A DNA stretch of 64,000 nucleotides from Megaleporinus macrocephalus (Eukaryota; Chordata; Actinopteri; Characiformes; Anostomidae). Under the pieces are notes generated by a model that was not told the origin of the DNA, did not search any database, and saw only the letters and a program-made list of their open reading frames with translations. The stretch lies in contig CM038726.1 in the NCBI GenBank assembly GCA_021613375.1, positions 14,131,841 through 14,195,840 of the forward strand, written 5' to 3'. The position numbers and the translations under genes were made by a program. Below are positions 12,999 through 25,610 of the stretch, in pieces (position 1 is the stretch's first letter; the number at the start of each line of letters is the position of its first letter).

Positions 12999-13425
12999 CA
13001 GATTTTATGCTTCCCATGCCTTGACATATGTTGGCTTTTGCACCTTTTACTGATAAAACTCTGATAAAACTCTGATAAAACTCTGGATGCTCCCTTTCGT
13101 CTTTGACACTGAGAACTGTTTTCCAAAAACAAGATGTAACACAACCTCATCTGAGCACCTCACATATTTCTACTGTGATCCAGAACATGTGTGTATGTAT
13201 GGCTTGTGTATGCATGGCTGGTGGAAAAACTGCATTGAGTGACGACAGTTATCCCTGAGACTTGCCTGACACGGGCTGAGATTTCTTTGGCTTCTCTGAA
13301 TGTTTTCACAATTTTATATGTATTAGATAGTGAAAGACTCAAATTCTTTGAAATCTTGCATTGGGAAATGAGGTGTTGCACAAAATGATGAGCCACAACA
13401 TATCTTTTCCTGGAAAAACAAATTT
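12999..13425 (-). mobile_element. Tc1/mariner remnant, copy 1
   Basis: The plus strand reads CCATGCCTTGACATATGTTG near 13016, then ATCTGAGCACCTCACATATT near 13150, and near 13330 the word GATAGTGAAAGACTCAAATTC, which parallels GTAGATGATGAAAGACCTAAAATC in copy 2. These are reversed transposase-gene words in family order. A triplicated CTGATAAAACT (13051-13084) is local to this copy. The copy is truncated at both ends. Confidence 0.75.
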
Positions 13426-14004
13426 AGAGACAGAATATTTTAATGCAGGTTTCAATCCACAGGGACTGAACGTTCCGTTTGAAGGAAACACCAACCCGTC
13501 TAGGAAGTAATGAATGGTTTATGGAATCTAACTAGGAAGTTTACCCATCAGTCATGATCAGTGTGATATATGTATCTCCATTTTTGACCATTTTAAGTTT
13601 TCTACATTATTTGAAGATGCCAATGGTTTACATTTCATGATGAATGGACCAATAGAAATGCTCCAAAACAGCTTGGAAGAATTTCTGGTTCCATTGACTT
13701 ACATTGAAAGTAAAGTATGTTTTTGGTCTCTCCTGTAAAGTTGCCATTTTGGACAGTGACGATATATAAACACATTTAGAATTGTGTGATGTCAGCAACA
13801 CACTCAAAACATTGGGAGAGGGAGTATGTTTATCACTGTGTTACGTAATCTTTATTTTTAATTACACAGTTAAATCATTTGGGAACTGAGGATACTAACT
13901 GTTGCAGTTTTGTACATGCATGATTGTAAGTATCTGATTGTTTTCTTTATAAAGCACCTCTCATTTTCAATAGGAGACAGATCTGGGCTGCAGGCAGCTT
14001 ACAT
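13426..14004. other. Intergenic, no feature recognised
   Basis: AT-rich noncoding sequence without recognisable exon or repeat family. Confidence 0.5.
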
Positions 14005-14545
14005 CTCTCTAAAATGCCAATGCATGCCTCTGTGTCAGTGGTGCCTTCACACATATGCAAATCACCCAGGCAGGCTGTGGGCACTGATGCCTCCCATACC
14101 ATGACAGATGTTGGCTTTTGAATCTTTCACTGCTAAAACTCTGTGTGGTTCCTTTAGTCTTGACATCCACTTTTCCCACAAATAGCCTGAACCGTGAACT
14201 CATCTGACCACAGCACACATTTCCACCATCTTTCAGACCATCTGGGAAGAGCTCTATTGAAGAAAACTCAGTGCATTTCTGCACTGCATTGGTGAATAGC
14301 TTTCCCACTGCATAATAGGATTGCGTTTCTTGATGCGGCAGCACTGCAAGTCTTGCCCCACACAGTCTGAGTATCTCTGAGTATTATGTATGGTAGATGA
14401 TGAAAGACCTAAAATCTTTGCAGTCTTGTGGTGAAAAACAGTCTTTTTGCACTGTTTCTCTCACAAAGGTTGCTTGCAATGGCTGAGCTAATGGTGAGGC
14501 TCCTTTATACACGATCATGATACCAAATTGATCACGATTCCAATC
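14005..14545 (-). mobile_element. Tc1/mariner remnant, copy 2
   Basis: The words GGCACTGATGCCTCCCATAC, GACAGATGTTGGCTTTTGAA, CATCTGACCACAGCACACAT, and GTAGATGATGAAAGACCTAA follow in order. They are the reverse of a Tc1-like transposase gene of the same family as copy 1. The reading frame is broken and the catalytic region is largely deleted. A 111-codon minus-strand frame (14009-14344) overlaps it but is not functional. It ends where repeat B begins. Confidence 0.8.
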
Positions 14546-15092
14546 AGATTTTTACAGATGTGTCTTAGTGTGAGAGCTCTGGCCTCTCAAACCGGATTTT
14601 AAAGTGTCTTTTATGCCACACGTGAGGCGACAAATAGCGACAACATCAATGTCCACGGTTTTGGAAGTGCTGTGACTCTCTACATAGTTACTGATGCCTA
14701 TGATGTTACCACAGCAGACCATGCGGATAGGTCAGTGATGGTCAGACACACAAATCTGATGTGATCTCCTGCAAACAACAGTGTGGACAGTCACCTCAAA
14801 AGATCTGATTTGAGAAACAAATCTGAATAGCTTGCAATGTGAACATAAACAGTCTCAGTCACTGATAAATAGCAGTAATAATAAGTATAACTGGGCCTAA
14901 ATGCGATTAAATAACCTGATCATTCATATTTTTTTTAATGGAATAAGAGACAAGAAAAGGATAATATTGATACTAATATTGAAAAAAAACGAGTAGCATC
15001 CGATACCAACCCAATTTTTTGGTTTTAATAACTACAGCACATCAGCACAGTACAAGAGGAAACTGATGTATATCAGGCTAAATTTGTTACAG
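14546..15092. repeat. Compound dispersed repeat B, copy 1
   Basis: About 550 bases match 16800-17413 in order, including GTGTCTTTTATGCCACACG, GATGTTACCACAGCAGACCA, CTCCTGCAAACAACAGTGTG, GACAAGAAAAGGATAATATT and TATATCAGGCTAAATTTGTT. The copies differ by many substitutions and indels. The left terminus present at 16703 is missing here. Confidence 0.8.
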
Positions 15093-15460
15093 GATTCTTT
15101 GCAGTCTGTTGAGAAATAGTCTGTTTGAACTGTTTGAAATGAAAGGTTGCTTGCAATGGCTGAGCTACTGGTGAGGCTCCTTTATACATGATCAAGATAC
15201 TTTTATACCCTCACATGTTACCAGTTCAACTGCCTTTTGTGGAATGTTACTAAATGATGTAATTTGAGTATTCTATAACTTTTACACTCTTTTTAGAGTG
15301 TTTTGCAGCAACAGATTCAAAATGTGTTTATATCTATTGCATTAAATAATTTATATTTAATATAAACCTTATCAAATTGATCAGCCAAAACAATGAAAGT
15401 CATTACTTTCAGGATGATTGAATCAACAAATCATAGCTTTTTGTTTTTATTGCAGTTTAA
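15093..15460 (-). mobile_element. Tc1/mariner remnant, copy 3 (5' part)
   Basis: The first 95 bases repeat the end of copy 2 (GGTTGCTTGCAATGGCTGAG occurs at both 14468 and 15134). The sequence then runs on into what corresponds to the 5' noncoding part of the same family, with GTGGAATGTTACTAAATGAT and GTTTTGCAGCAACAGATTC. It is a 5'-end fragment with no open transposase frame. Confidence 0.65.
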
Positions 15461-16180
15461 GTCACAACAGTTCTGGAGATCAGGTTTATACTTTTCCCAT
15501 GCACAAAGCACATTAGCACATATGTAATTTCCATTTCTCTTTGTTTTCCTTTTTCTACATTACAATATGAGTTGACAAGCTTGGCTTTGACTCTTTCATC
15601 GGTCCAGAGTGTAAGAAGGCACTTAGTTTTAGGATAACTCCAAGTTTGCATATCCTGCATCTTGTGTTTCCTTGTTTGTCCTCTCACCTGCTAGTCAGCA
15701 CTGCACAAATGCACCTCTGCTTATATTACTGTATGCAGATGTAGATGTATTACTCTTGTGTTGAATGCACTCAAGCTCTTTCTCTGAGCTCCGAATGTGG
15801 TTTGAGTGATTCTATTGTAATCTCAATGCATCTCAGGTGTGTTTACCTGGCTTATCATGTTGTCAGATGAAATCCAAACATGATCCGATCACTGAAATTG
15901 CAAGTGGGTCAAAAGCCTGGCTGTTATGACATAATTGAAATATATCCAGGCTCACATAGGAAAGAGGTTCAAATGTAATTCGGAATATGAGATTGTCAGG
16001 TTGATGGCCTAATATTAATATATGCTTTTATAATTAGATACATAGCCTAGATGTTAGAAGATACCAAACTTGAAGTCTAAGGTTTACGGTTTAAGCTTTC
16101 TGCCATTGTTCCTGAAGAGATGGACTGAAATGCAGTTGCTAGCATCATCAAAAGCCCAAATAGATTTTCTTGCTTGCAAT
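15461..16180. other. Intergenic, no feature recognised
   Basis: No gene seen. A 76-codon minus-strand frame (15457-15687) has no identifiable domain. Confidence 0.45.
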
Positions 16181-16219
<39 letters not shown>

Positions 16220-16233
16220 TGGATTAAATGCCA

Positions 16234-16291
<58 letters not shown>

Positions 16292-16302
16292 AGAGAGAGA
16301 GG

Positions 16303-16333
<31 letters not shown>

Positions 16334-16344
16334 AGAGAGAGAGG

Positions 16345-16431
<87 letters not shown>
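16181..16431. repeat. CT/GA microsatellite with a hairpin centre
   Basis: A (CT)n tract at 16181-16220 is followed by an eight-base loop (ATTAAATG, 16223-16230) and an interrupted (GA)n tract reaching 16431. CTCTCTCTTGG and CCAAGAGAGAG flank the loop as a perfect inverted repeat, so a strand can fold into a long hairpin. Open frames here encode only Arg-Glu or Ser-Leu repeats and are artefacts of the simple repeat. Confidence 0.95.
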
Positions 16432-16434
<3 letters not shown>

Positions 16435-16702
16435 ATACTGTGTGTAATACTGTGGAATCTACCTGCACATGGTTTACATTCCACTAAATCCCAGCTAGAC
16501 ACTCTGGGTCAGCACGAAAATCTATGTGAACATACAGCAGAGGACAGATCAGACCTTAGAGTATTAGTACTGACTCATTTCAACCCAAACTCTTATTGAA
16601 ATTGTGTTGCTATAACTACCCTGAGACTGGGCATCAGGGAGTTTCTTATGTTAAGACTGAGAATTATAATAGCTTGAGGTAAAAGCAGGATGTTTATCGA
16701 AG

Positions 16703-17413
16703 GCCTTGTTCAGATTGCCAGCTCAAATCTGATTTGTAACGTATCCCGCTTGAATTTTGATGGTCTGGGCAGCAAAAAACACATGAAATATTTTTGTAAT
16801 CTTATAAAATGCCATTCCAATTAGATTTTTACAGATGCGTCTCAGTGTGGGAGCTCTGGCCATCCAAACCGGTTTTCAAAGTGTCTTTTGTGCCACTCGC
16901 AAGGCTCCAGAGTGATGGAAGTGCTGTGACTCGCTACATAGTTATAGACGCCGATGATGTTACCACAGCAGCCCATGCGGGTAGGTCAGTGAGGGTTGGA
17001 CACACAAATCTGATGTGATCTCCTGCAAACAACAGTGTAGACAGTCATCTCAAAAGATCTGATTTAAGAAATAAATCTGCATGGCTTGCAGTCTGAACAT
17101 AACCGAAGATTCATTCACTGTTAAGTAGCAGTAATAACTAGTATACTTGACTTGACCTCTCTAATTGACTCTATAACTAGGCCTGAATGTGATCAGATAG
17201 AAAACTTTCATTCATTCATTCATTTCATTCCTTGTGTTCTTTTTAATGGGATAAGAGACAAGAAAAGGATAATATTAGAACTGGAACAATATTACTTTTT
17301 CTAATACTGATACTAATATTAAATAAAATTGAGTGCCGTCTTACACCCAACCCAACATCCACACAGTACAACATGAAACTGTTGTATATCAGGCTAGATT
17401 TGTTACAGGTTTA
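16703..17413. repeat. Compound dispersed repeat B, copy 2 with MITE-like ends
   Basis: The left edge CTTGTTCAGATTGCCAGC and the phrase GCTTGCAGTCTGAACATAA at about 17085-17103 are inverted complements with few mismatches. They suggest a 0.4-kb nonautonomous element at 16703-17105. The following 300 bases, including GACAAGAAAAGGATAATATT, are also shared with copy 1 at 14546-15092. The unit that was copied is therefore larger than the MITE itself. Confidence 0.7.
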
Positions 17414-20400
17414 GCTTGTGTAAAGACCAGATTCCTTCTTTTTTCCCTCTGATATCCATCCTAGCAGTTTTGTACTGGAGCAGGTTTAAAACATTTAGGA
17501 AATTTTAAATATGGAGGTTACAGTAGCCTTAAAACAAAACGTTAGGCACTGCTGTCCTTACCATCTCATCTTTGTGGTACAGCCTTAATTGAATTCAGTT
17601 CATTGTGTTAACAGTTTGGATAAACGTTGTTGTAAACTTTTCCACTCTCCTGCAAATATAGACATTGTATTGGTCACTCAGGATAACAGTTCTGTTGCCA
17701 TCTATTTATGAGCAATGCAACACAGTTCATGAGGCCCAACGCAATAAATCCATGGTGAAATTTTCCAACAACAAAACCTACAACTACGATGACATGCGCT
17801 TATTTGGCCAGTCTTGGGTCGTTTTCTTTCTTCTCAAAACGTGTAGCATTGAAGAATGTCACGACAGGGAGTCTTTGATTATGAGTGACTTTTTGACCCA
17901 TGGTGTGATTCCTGCTCCCCTGCTGCTTTTTATGAGAGGTGCGTTCTCCCAGGCTCCCTGTCCTTCTGTCTGTAACCCCTGGTGTCCTTCACTAGTCATT
18001 TCGCTGGAGGCTGAGACAACAATTCCTGAGATTCTGTGTGCTTTTGTCCGGAAATAACAGACACAAACAGGGGGTTAGACGTGGAGCTCTGGAATTTAGA
18101 TGAAAGACTGTCTCTTGTAAGTCAGGTGGGGATGCTTAGGTCTAATCCAAAGATGATTGCTTTTGCTTGACCGTTGTTGTTTCTCCGTCTTCTGCCTAAA
18201 TCAGACCTGGCACCACTTTTCAGGTGCTCCATTCTGCGAACAAATGAAGTACCTGGAGATTGGATTGGAGAACCCCTAGATCAAAGCACTAATTTTAAAT
18301 GAAGGATTAAATGCATGTTCTCCATTGTTTTCTTCACTTATAAGGCTTTGAGATGGTAGACGTTCCACCCATCCACCGAAGCAAGTTAGCTTCAAGTGCA
18401 TGTGTATCCAGTTCGGTCATGATTTGCAGTGTCACAGGTGAGAGAGGTGTAGTGGTTGGAACATACCCTTCATGTCTCCCTCATCCCTCCCAATGTCTAC
18501 TGCCTGGGGTCGACCTAAACCTGAAGATTCAGCTGATCCTCTTCAGATCCCCACAGATGTTCCCGCCTCAGGTCCACTCTGCTTTTCGGCCCTGCCCTGC
18601 TGGTAGACCCATGCTAGGAGTACAATGGGTTCACCCGACCATCTAAACTGGGGCTCAGCAAAGGAGAAAGAAGAGAGAAAGGACCTTCCAATATGTCTGT
18701 CTCCTCTTACCTGAGCTTTTGGGAGGGACAAAAGTGTATTCTCTGAAGCAGCCGCTGTAGCTGGCAGTTTCACTTCGAGCACGCTCCTTGCCAAAAGCCT
18801 TCAGTCATTCGGAGGCCCTTCATTTCAGAACCCCCTCAGCCCCTGCCCATCTCCTCCCCGAGCCCACAGACGAGGCCTCTGGGTCCCATCAAACAAGCCT
18901 TTGTTCTCTTCGCCATGGCCTAGGTCTCGGAGGATGAGAGATGCAGTTAATACCTAGGGAAGTGGCCCTAATCGCCCACTGCCATTACTGCAGCCAATAT
19001 CAGTGGAGATGACAGACTTATTGATGCCAGAGCCCCAGGTGGACACAGGTGAGTCCCCCCCCTCCTGCTCTGCCCAGGTTTTGATCTCCGCTTGGCTGGG
19101 CAAAAACTGTCTCGCCTGCATCATGATAGGCCAGGTCCATCTCAAACCATTAGCCTCACAACTGGCATTAATCTCTCTGTTAAACCAGACAACTTCTCTG
19201 TATCTCCTGACTTAAAGAAGAGATACTCCAGAAGACTCTGAAGGGCCGGCATATTGTTTATTTAGTAAACATCACAACAATTTAAGTACTGAGCTCATGA
19301 ACATTTAAGACACTGACAACTAAAGTCGCCACAATTCATACTCATAAGTGAATGTTTACAGACAGCTTTTCAAACATTGATCTATTAAATAACACAGCTT
19401 TACAGAGAAATTTGATAGATATAGAGGTTTAAATGTTGATCTTGGTCAAATGGGATGTGGGACAACATACATCCCTGGCCAAAAGAATAGGCCAAATCCA
19501 AAATGGCAAAACAAGCTTTTAATAGTCTTAAAATTAAATCATTAAACAGATACAGTAACTTAGTATGGCATACATTCCCCTTAAATTTCTTTCAGTAGTG
19601 AATTTTTTTAGTTAAACACACAGACAGTCTTTCACAGAAAGAAGAGCCAGTATTGTTCCACTCACAGTATTGTTCCACTCACAGCTTCAAACAATTGAAA
19701 AGCATTGCCAGGTTAGTTTGTGTTTAATACTTCTGTCTTCTTTTTTTCCATTCAGTAAACAATTTTTAACATTTTACATAGTGATCCATGGTGTACTCAC
19801 ACAAGATGACGAGAACATTTTTTAAGGTGTAAAATACAGAGGGGACACTGGGACCCCTTAATCTACCTCTCTTGAATTCTCTAAATGCTTCAATACACAT
19901 GCTACGCTGTCAGTTATGGTAAAATAATTGCTTAAATACACGAATCAGTGAGCTTCTGTCTTCAGTGTTCTTAACTAACTAGAGATGCAGCACTGACTGG
20001 CCTCAGAGAGGCGCTGTAGTAAATGGGCTAACCCAGTTGGCTCTTCATAGCCTAGCAGCGGTATCTAGGCTGAAAAACTTCCCAATATGTCGTAACGTGT
20101 GTAAATCTGAAAATTTCCCATGAGAAATTTCCCTGGTGGAAAAAACTTTAAGAGATGAGTGGGATCTCAGTTAAAGTGTGTAAAACCTATGTGCAAGTGT
20201 GCAAGTGTTTCCAAAAGAAGAATTTGGTAAACTAAAGCACTGCTGGTGAGTAAGTTAGCAGTCAGCCAGCATGGGACTTCCTGAACACCAGGGCGTATTT
20301 CGCACACTAAGGCGTATTTCGCACACTATATTGTATACTTTCTTGGTTATGTTTCAAAACCCCTCCCTGAGCAGATTACTGTGATGACTGTAGGCACATT

Positions 20401-20713
20401 ACAAATGAATTTAAAGATTCCGTGGATGTTGCAGTGATTGGATCTTCCATTGTCAAATCTTTATTTATTTATTTATTTTTTCCATTGACATATCTTTGAT
20501 GTTGATTTTGGAATTAAGACCTAAAGATCAAACCGGACCTGATTTTTAAGCCTGTTTGGGTGACATTAATACATAGAGACGTAAAAATCCTGAATCTCAA
20601 CTCTAATCTGAAGCCACAGACTTTTTACATTTTTTATTTTAGGCTGTACAGGTTGACTTGCAGGAGCGAACACTCTGCATGTTTTTGTCCCGGTAATTCT
20701 TTTCATTCTTATA
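17414..20713. other. Intergenic, possible conserved noncoding stretch
   Basis: No repeat family or exon recognised. Parts of it, about 17690-18060 and 18350-19210, are more GC-rich and complex than the flanks. They contain open frames (130 codons at 17665-18057, 97 codons at 18353-18646) without any recognisable domain. These could be regulatory DNA; comparison with other fishes would decide. Confidence 0.4.
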
Positions 20714-20752
20714 TAGTGGATAGTGGATAGTGGATAGTGGATAGTGGATAGA
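20714..20752. repeat. (TAGTGGA)n heptamer array
   Basis: About five tandem copies of a 7-bp unit (TAGTGGA) are seen directly, ending in a variant TAGAGGA. Confidence 0.9.
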
Positions 20753-22432
20753 GGATCTTATATAGTGTAGCTGTAATGCAACATTGTTCTAATGATTGAA
20801 CCTTTTTTGCTGTGTTGCTCAGCATTGGAGTAATACACTCACTGTACATGGTATGCATCAGCGTTGGTTGGCGTGAGCAGAGTGAGTGGCTCTGCACGCT
20901 AAGTGTTGGTGAGCGTCATTCCTGAGTTCCGCTACATTTCGTGCCTCGCTGGCAGCCTGTCAGCACTGATGCCATATCAAGATTTGTGGCGGGGCTGGTC
21001 AACGTGGACCCAATCACCCACCATTGTGTTCTTCTAGCTTACTAACATGAAACCCTATTGAGTTTTCAATCACTGCAGGCTTTGCCTTGTTTAGTGCGTC
21101 TTTCAGAGGTGCTGTTTTAGTCGAATTTCTCTTGCCACATCAAATTAACTTAATGAAAGAGATATTACATGACGTCCCTACCTCATTTAGTGATGCTCCA
21201 CCTGTATCTGAACACCTTTAACATTACTTAAGAGGGGTTTAGTTTAATGTATAGCATGCTCTCCAGATTTTCTCCACTTTTTTAATATAAACATGGTTTC
21301 AAAGTTTCATCCAGTCCAAATACTGAAACTACACAGCTCACTGCATTTACATATCTCTGCCTATTCGTCCTACAGTGGTTTAGTTTCGCCTGTTCACACT
21401 GAAGGAGTGTTTCAGGATTGACTTGAGTAAAGGGGAATTTAACCCTTTTTTGAATAATTAGATGAAAAATGTAAATACAGTAACCCAAAGTGGTGTAAAG
21501 TGAAAAGCTCTGGAGAGTAGTTTACAGAGGTGGCGATAGGAACCAGATGTTCAAAGTGTTTAATGTCCATAAAAGCTACTGCATAAAATGTTATTACGTT
21601 AAATGGTTATGAAAATCTGCCTGTTGCCAGAGATTTGGTTTCATGACAGCTTTTAACTTAGAAAGTTTGTTTTTACATTCAAGGCCTAGATGTACATGAA
21701 GGGGTGTTAAATGGCAAAATAGCCTCCAAAGAAAACGTATTTATTACTATTTTTACCAATATCAGCATTACATATGAAGACTCAGGAGTCATGTGTAGCT
21801 TCACTGTCCAGTTTAAACACTAAATAAAACGTTTTTGTTCGCGTTGCAGAAACGTGGTTCCTATCAGCACCACTGTAAAGAAACAGAAGCTGGTACAGTT
21901 CACTATAACTGTACATACAGTCCCATACTATACTATGTTCCCCACTCTAAATGACTTTGATCAGGCTTGAATGATTGAGTTACACTTAAACAAATGTGTG
22001 GAATTTCCCCTTAAAGGTAGATTCAAAACAGCCTGTAGAGTGTTATGTAAATATTTGAATAGCACAGTACTAACAATGTATATGTATATTCCATATTCTT
22101 GAAAAATAACTGTACCCACCCTCCCTGCTCATCTCCTGAAAGGCTCATATTAAATGTTTCCAAATGATGGAATTATCTGATTGTTATCAGACTCCTTTCA
22201 TACAGAATACAATATATGTAATATGAATTCAGTTATATTCTGTCAGCTAGGCAGTTTTGTAGAAAGGCAGGTGTCATAACAGATGGATGGATGAAATGAA
22301 TACTAGTCTAATTTTGTGTGCACTTCGACAGACACATGCAAAAATGCAACAGCTGTGTATTAAGAAATGTTACTTTAGTGAGAATATATTATCCATACAT
22401 TTTGATACTGTCACATTTGATAATGGCATGCT
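20753..22432. other. Intergenic, no feature recognised
   Basis: AT-rich noncoding sequence. No exon or named repeat was identified on either strand. Confidence 0.5.
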
Positions 22433-22573
<141 letters not shown>

Positions 22574-22749
22574 TTAATATGCAAAGCATATATTATATAT
22601 TCAGTGGGCAATTCTCAAGGTCTTCTAGATCTAATGATTTTTGGGAATTAAGAAATACATTCATACAATTGTGTATGAAATGTGTTTAATTTAAATCCAT
22701 GCTTGTATTTAAACTACTGTCTGTTTACAGTTCCTTAGAAAGTGTGTAG

Positions 22750-22950
22750 AGACTGCTGACATCCCTTTCACAGCCTGGAATGGTTGACTCCACATAGTCC
22801 ACCATTTTCCTTGCTGTTGCTCCCTTGTCGTTGATTGGCTGGTTTATATACATTATATTTTGGGGGAGTAAATATTCTATTAATGAATCAGTAAGGTTTA
22901 CTGTCCTCTTCAAAGAGTGTTTATCTTTAAAGGATGAGACAACAGTGTTT
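22750..22950. repeat. Dispersed repeat A, copy 2
   Basis: Shares GACATCCCTTTCACAGCCTG, TTTACTGTCC and GAGACAACAGTGTTTGAC in order with 10318-10570. The copy is shorter and diverged. It is followed directly by a LINE-type 3' end. Confidence 0.65.
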
Positions 22951-22954
22951 GACA

Positions 22955-23100
22955 TAGGTAGATAGATAGATAAAGAGAGAGAGAGGGGGAGAGAGAGACA
23001 GAGAGAGAGAGATAAACACTATTAATCGCAGAGGGAAATTCAAGGCATGCAGCAGCTATTCCACAAGTGCACAAGGTAAGGTAAAACAGGACAGTTAATA
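22955..23100 (-). mobile_element. LINE 3'-end fragment
   Basis: GATAGATAGATA and GA-rich simple repeat lead into CAGAGGGAAATTCAAGGCAT, then CCACAAGTGCACAAGGTAAG. The same core is found at 24864-24930. On the minus strand this is a LINE tail ending in a tetranucleotide (TATC)n run, of the kind known for fish Rex1/CR1-like elements (family name from memory). Confidence 0.65.
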
Positions 23101-24479
23101 AATATAATAGAGCTTCTCAGTATATCAGCTCCATGTATCAAACTCTTCTTATTCATCTACGATGATGTAAATACAGTTTGGTATCATGTATCTCATGTAT
23201 GCAGTACATGGGTCTGAAGAGCATCACCAGTTGTTATGCTTGTCAACTTATTCATCCATTAGTCTTTCCTGTATTGTGTCACAGATCTACAAATGAAACA
23301 TATTTTACTTTTGTTAATAACGCACTGCAACCATGCCCTGTATATGTATATACCAAAGCTCTGCTTATATAAATATATTCTTGAATATATAGCTAAAAAT
23401 AAAACTAATATAAAAGCATTCGCTCATGCACAAACACAAGTCAGTGTTCAAGAATGTTCCTCCCACGTGACCTTGTGCACATCAAAGTGAACAGGGCAGA
23501 CCTCACCCCTCCTAGTACCTGTAGCCCTCTGATCTCTGCACCTGCACTTTTTAAAGGTGGCTGTACCGCTAAGCAAGAACGGCCGGTCAAGCATACAGCC
23601 CACCTTGACAAAGACTCTCTTCAGTGCTGAATACGACTCTAACAGAGGTTTCTTTGATGGTGGAGCTTTCTGAAATATTATCAAAATTGGCATCACTCTT
23701 TCAGACAAGGAATCCCAATTTAATCATTCCACTGCACACATATGTGTGTGTGTGTGTGTGTGTGTGCGTGCGTTAGCATCTGTCTGCACACTGCAGAGAT
23801 GGGTCAGTATCAAAATGGAATGTGTAGAACACAAGAGAAGTGCTACTTTGCCAAAAATATCAGGACAGCTTTTCTGATTGGAGATTGGAGAATGTGCTCA
23901 CTAGACACAAATCTAGATAAAGCCACAAGATGTCAAGAGGTATAAGCCCCCCATGCAAGACTAAAGTCAATACTCTTTTTTTGCAAAGCTCAGTTGTGAA
24001 CATTCAGAGTCGTTTGATGCAAAAAACATTCACAAACTTACCAAGTTAGAGTTGTTCACAGTGGTGTTGATAGGAACCAGACAACTAAAGCCTTTAAGGC
24101 TTTAAATGAAATGGTTGCATGATATAATTATGAAGGCACAGCTGCCTGAGACACTGTTATTAGCTTTCTGGCCTAAAGTGTATAAGCATCCCTGCAGGCT
24201 GGAGAGAGATTCATGCACCGTCATTATTTACACGTCACAGTCTTACATGAAATTGATAATGCCTGAGACATGGCTGCAAAATCACAAAGCCCAAAGTAGA
24301 GAGAGAGAAACTTTCTCCCACAGAAGCCGCTTCCCTCAGCTGCCTGAAACATCTTTAAATTCCAGGCCTGTTTTCTCTGTTACAGGGTGGCATCATCTGG
24401 TAACACAATCCTTACTGGTTGCAGGTAGGGGCAGATCTTGAGCTGCTCTGATGGTTGGCCTATGGTTGGCCAACCTGAC
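23101..24479. other. Intergenic with a short (TG)n
   Basis: A (TG)n microsatellite lies at 23742-23766. No exon was recognised. Short open frames at 23448-23708 and 24106-24441 lack motifs. Confidence 0.5.
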
Positions 24480-24630
24480 CAATAAGAGTACACTGGGCTC
24501 ACCTGGAGGCGGGGCTTTAAGATGCAGGAGCTCTAACAGAGCATTACAGACAAAGGGTGATAGAGATGTACCGTATGAGAAAAATAGTGTGGGTTTGTAA
24601 CAGTGAAGCATGTAAATCTATTCTAATTGT
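24480..24630. repeat. Probable dispersed repeat fragment
   Basis: GGCGGGGCTTTAAGATGCAG, followed by CAGACAAAGGGTGATAGAGA and AGCATGTAAATCTATTCTAA, matches my memory of an abundant fish repeat. No second copy was found in this window, so the call rests on recollection. Confidence 0.35.
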
Positions 24631-24835
24631 AAACATTTAAATGGAGTTCTTCACGTACAGTATTAGATTAATGGTACTTTTCATTGCTGGTTTTCCACTA
24701 ACAATACACTATTTTGTTTTCTTTGTCCTTCATAAATTAATTTAGTAAAACAAACTGTCTTATAGCAGAATTTTATCAACAGCATTCTCAACCTGATCAT
24801 TTTATATCATGCCTAGTTGTTATTATAGAAACATA

Positions 24836-25227
24836 GAGATATATACTTTAGATAGATACTCATAGATACTTTATTGATCCCAGTGGGAAATTCAAGGCAT
24901 CCAGTAGCTAATCCACAAGTGCACAAGGTGAGACAAAACAAGACAGTTACAACAAAAAAATAAAGATAAAATACTAAAATAAATACTATATACAAAATAG
25001 AAATAGAAAAAGTCTCACAGTGTGTGAGAGTGATGGCAGTAGTGCACCTAACCAGTGTAAACAGTGTAAACTTTGGTAGTGCAAATATGCAGTTATGCAG
25101 TCGGCAGTGCAAATATGTAATAAAAAGCAGCAGCACTATTTATATGTATAGACTGTATAAATGGTGTATAATATAATAGGCACAGTGTAATAATAACAGT
25201 ATAGTCATTATTATATACAGTTAACAG

Positions 25228-25289
<62 letters not shown>

Positions 25290-25340
25290 TTATACAGATA
25301 AATCTGTGAAATAAATATATAATATGATACAGTCTGCTAA
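24836..25340 (-). mobile_element. LINE 3' region, longer copy, with (TA)n
   Basis: GATAGATACT simple repeat precedes TACTTTATTGATCCCAGTGG and GAAATTCAAGGCATCCAGTA. On the minus strand this is a LINE 3' end carrying an AATAAAG near the tail. The 3' UTR-like sequence continues for about 400 bases and includes a (TA)n run at 25231-25286. No reverse transcriptase frame is present. Confidence 0.65.
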
Positions 25341-25524
25341 CATAAGACTGGTATAGGGATCCAGAGTATAACAGTGTATTATTGTTATTTTCACATATGT
25401 TTTTTAATATTTGCTTTTTTCTGTTTATTTTCTTTTTATTGCATTCCTGGAAAACAATTTGTGACTCAGAAAACGTGATCATTACAACCTAACAAATAAA
25501 ACAAAATACAGACAAGAACGTATC

Positions 25525-25610
25525 CTATGCTGGTTTAAGCTGGTATGGTACTGATCTAGTGCTAGTGATCTAGGTTTAGTTGGTCATACCAGCATCAGAA
25601 CACTGCTTTT
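25525..25610. repeat. GCTGGTTTAAGCTGGT-type repeat
   Basis: ATGCTGGTTTAAGCTGGTAT at the left and TTGGTCATACCAGCAT at the right are inverted. They form a short palindromic element of a type common in fish genomes (recollection). Confidence 0.5.

Noticed and set aside
16070..16599. Open frames of Arg-Glu and Ser-Leu repeats on both strands
   Set aside because: Direct products of the CT/GA microsatellite.
17665..18057. 130-codon frame upstream of zbtb43
   Set aside because: No recognisable motif, no splice context, no good start context.
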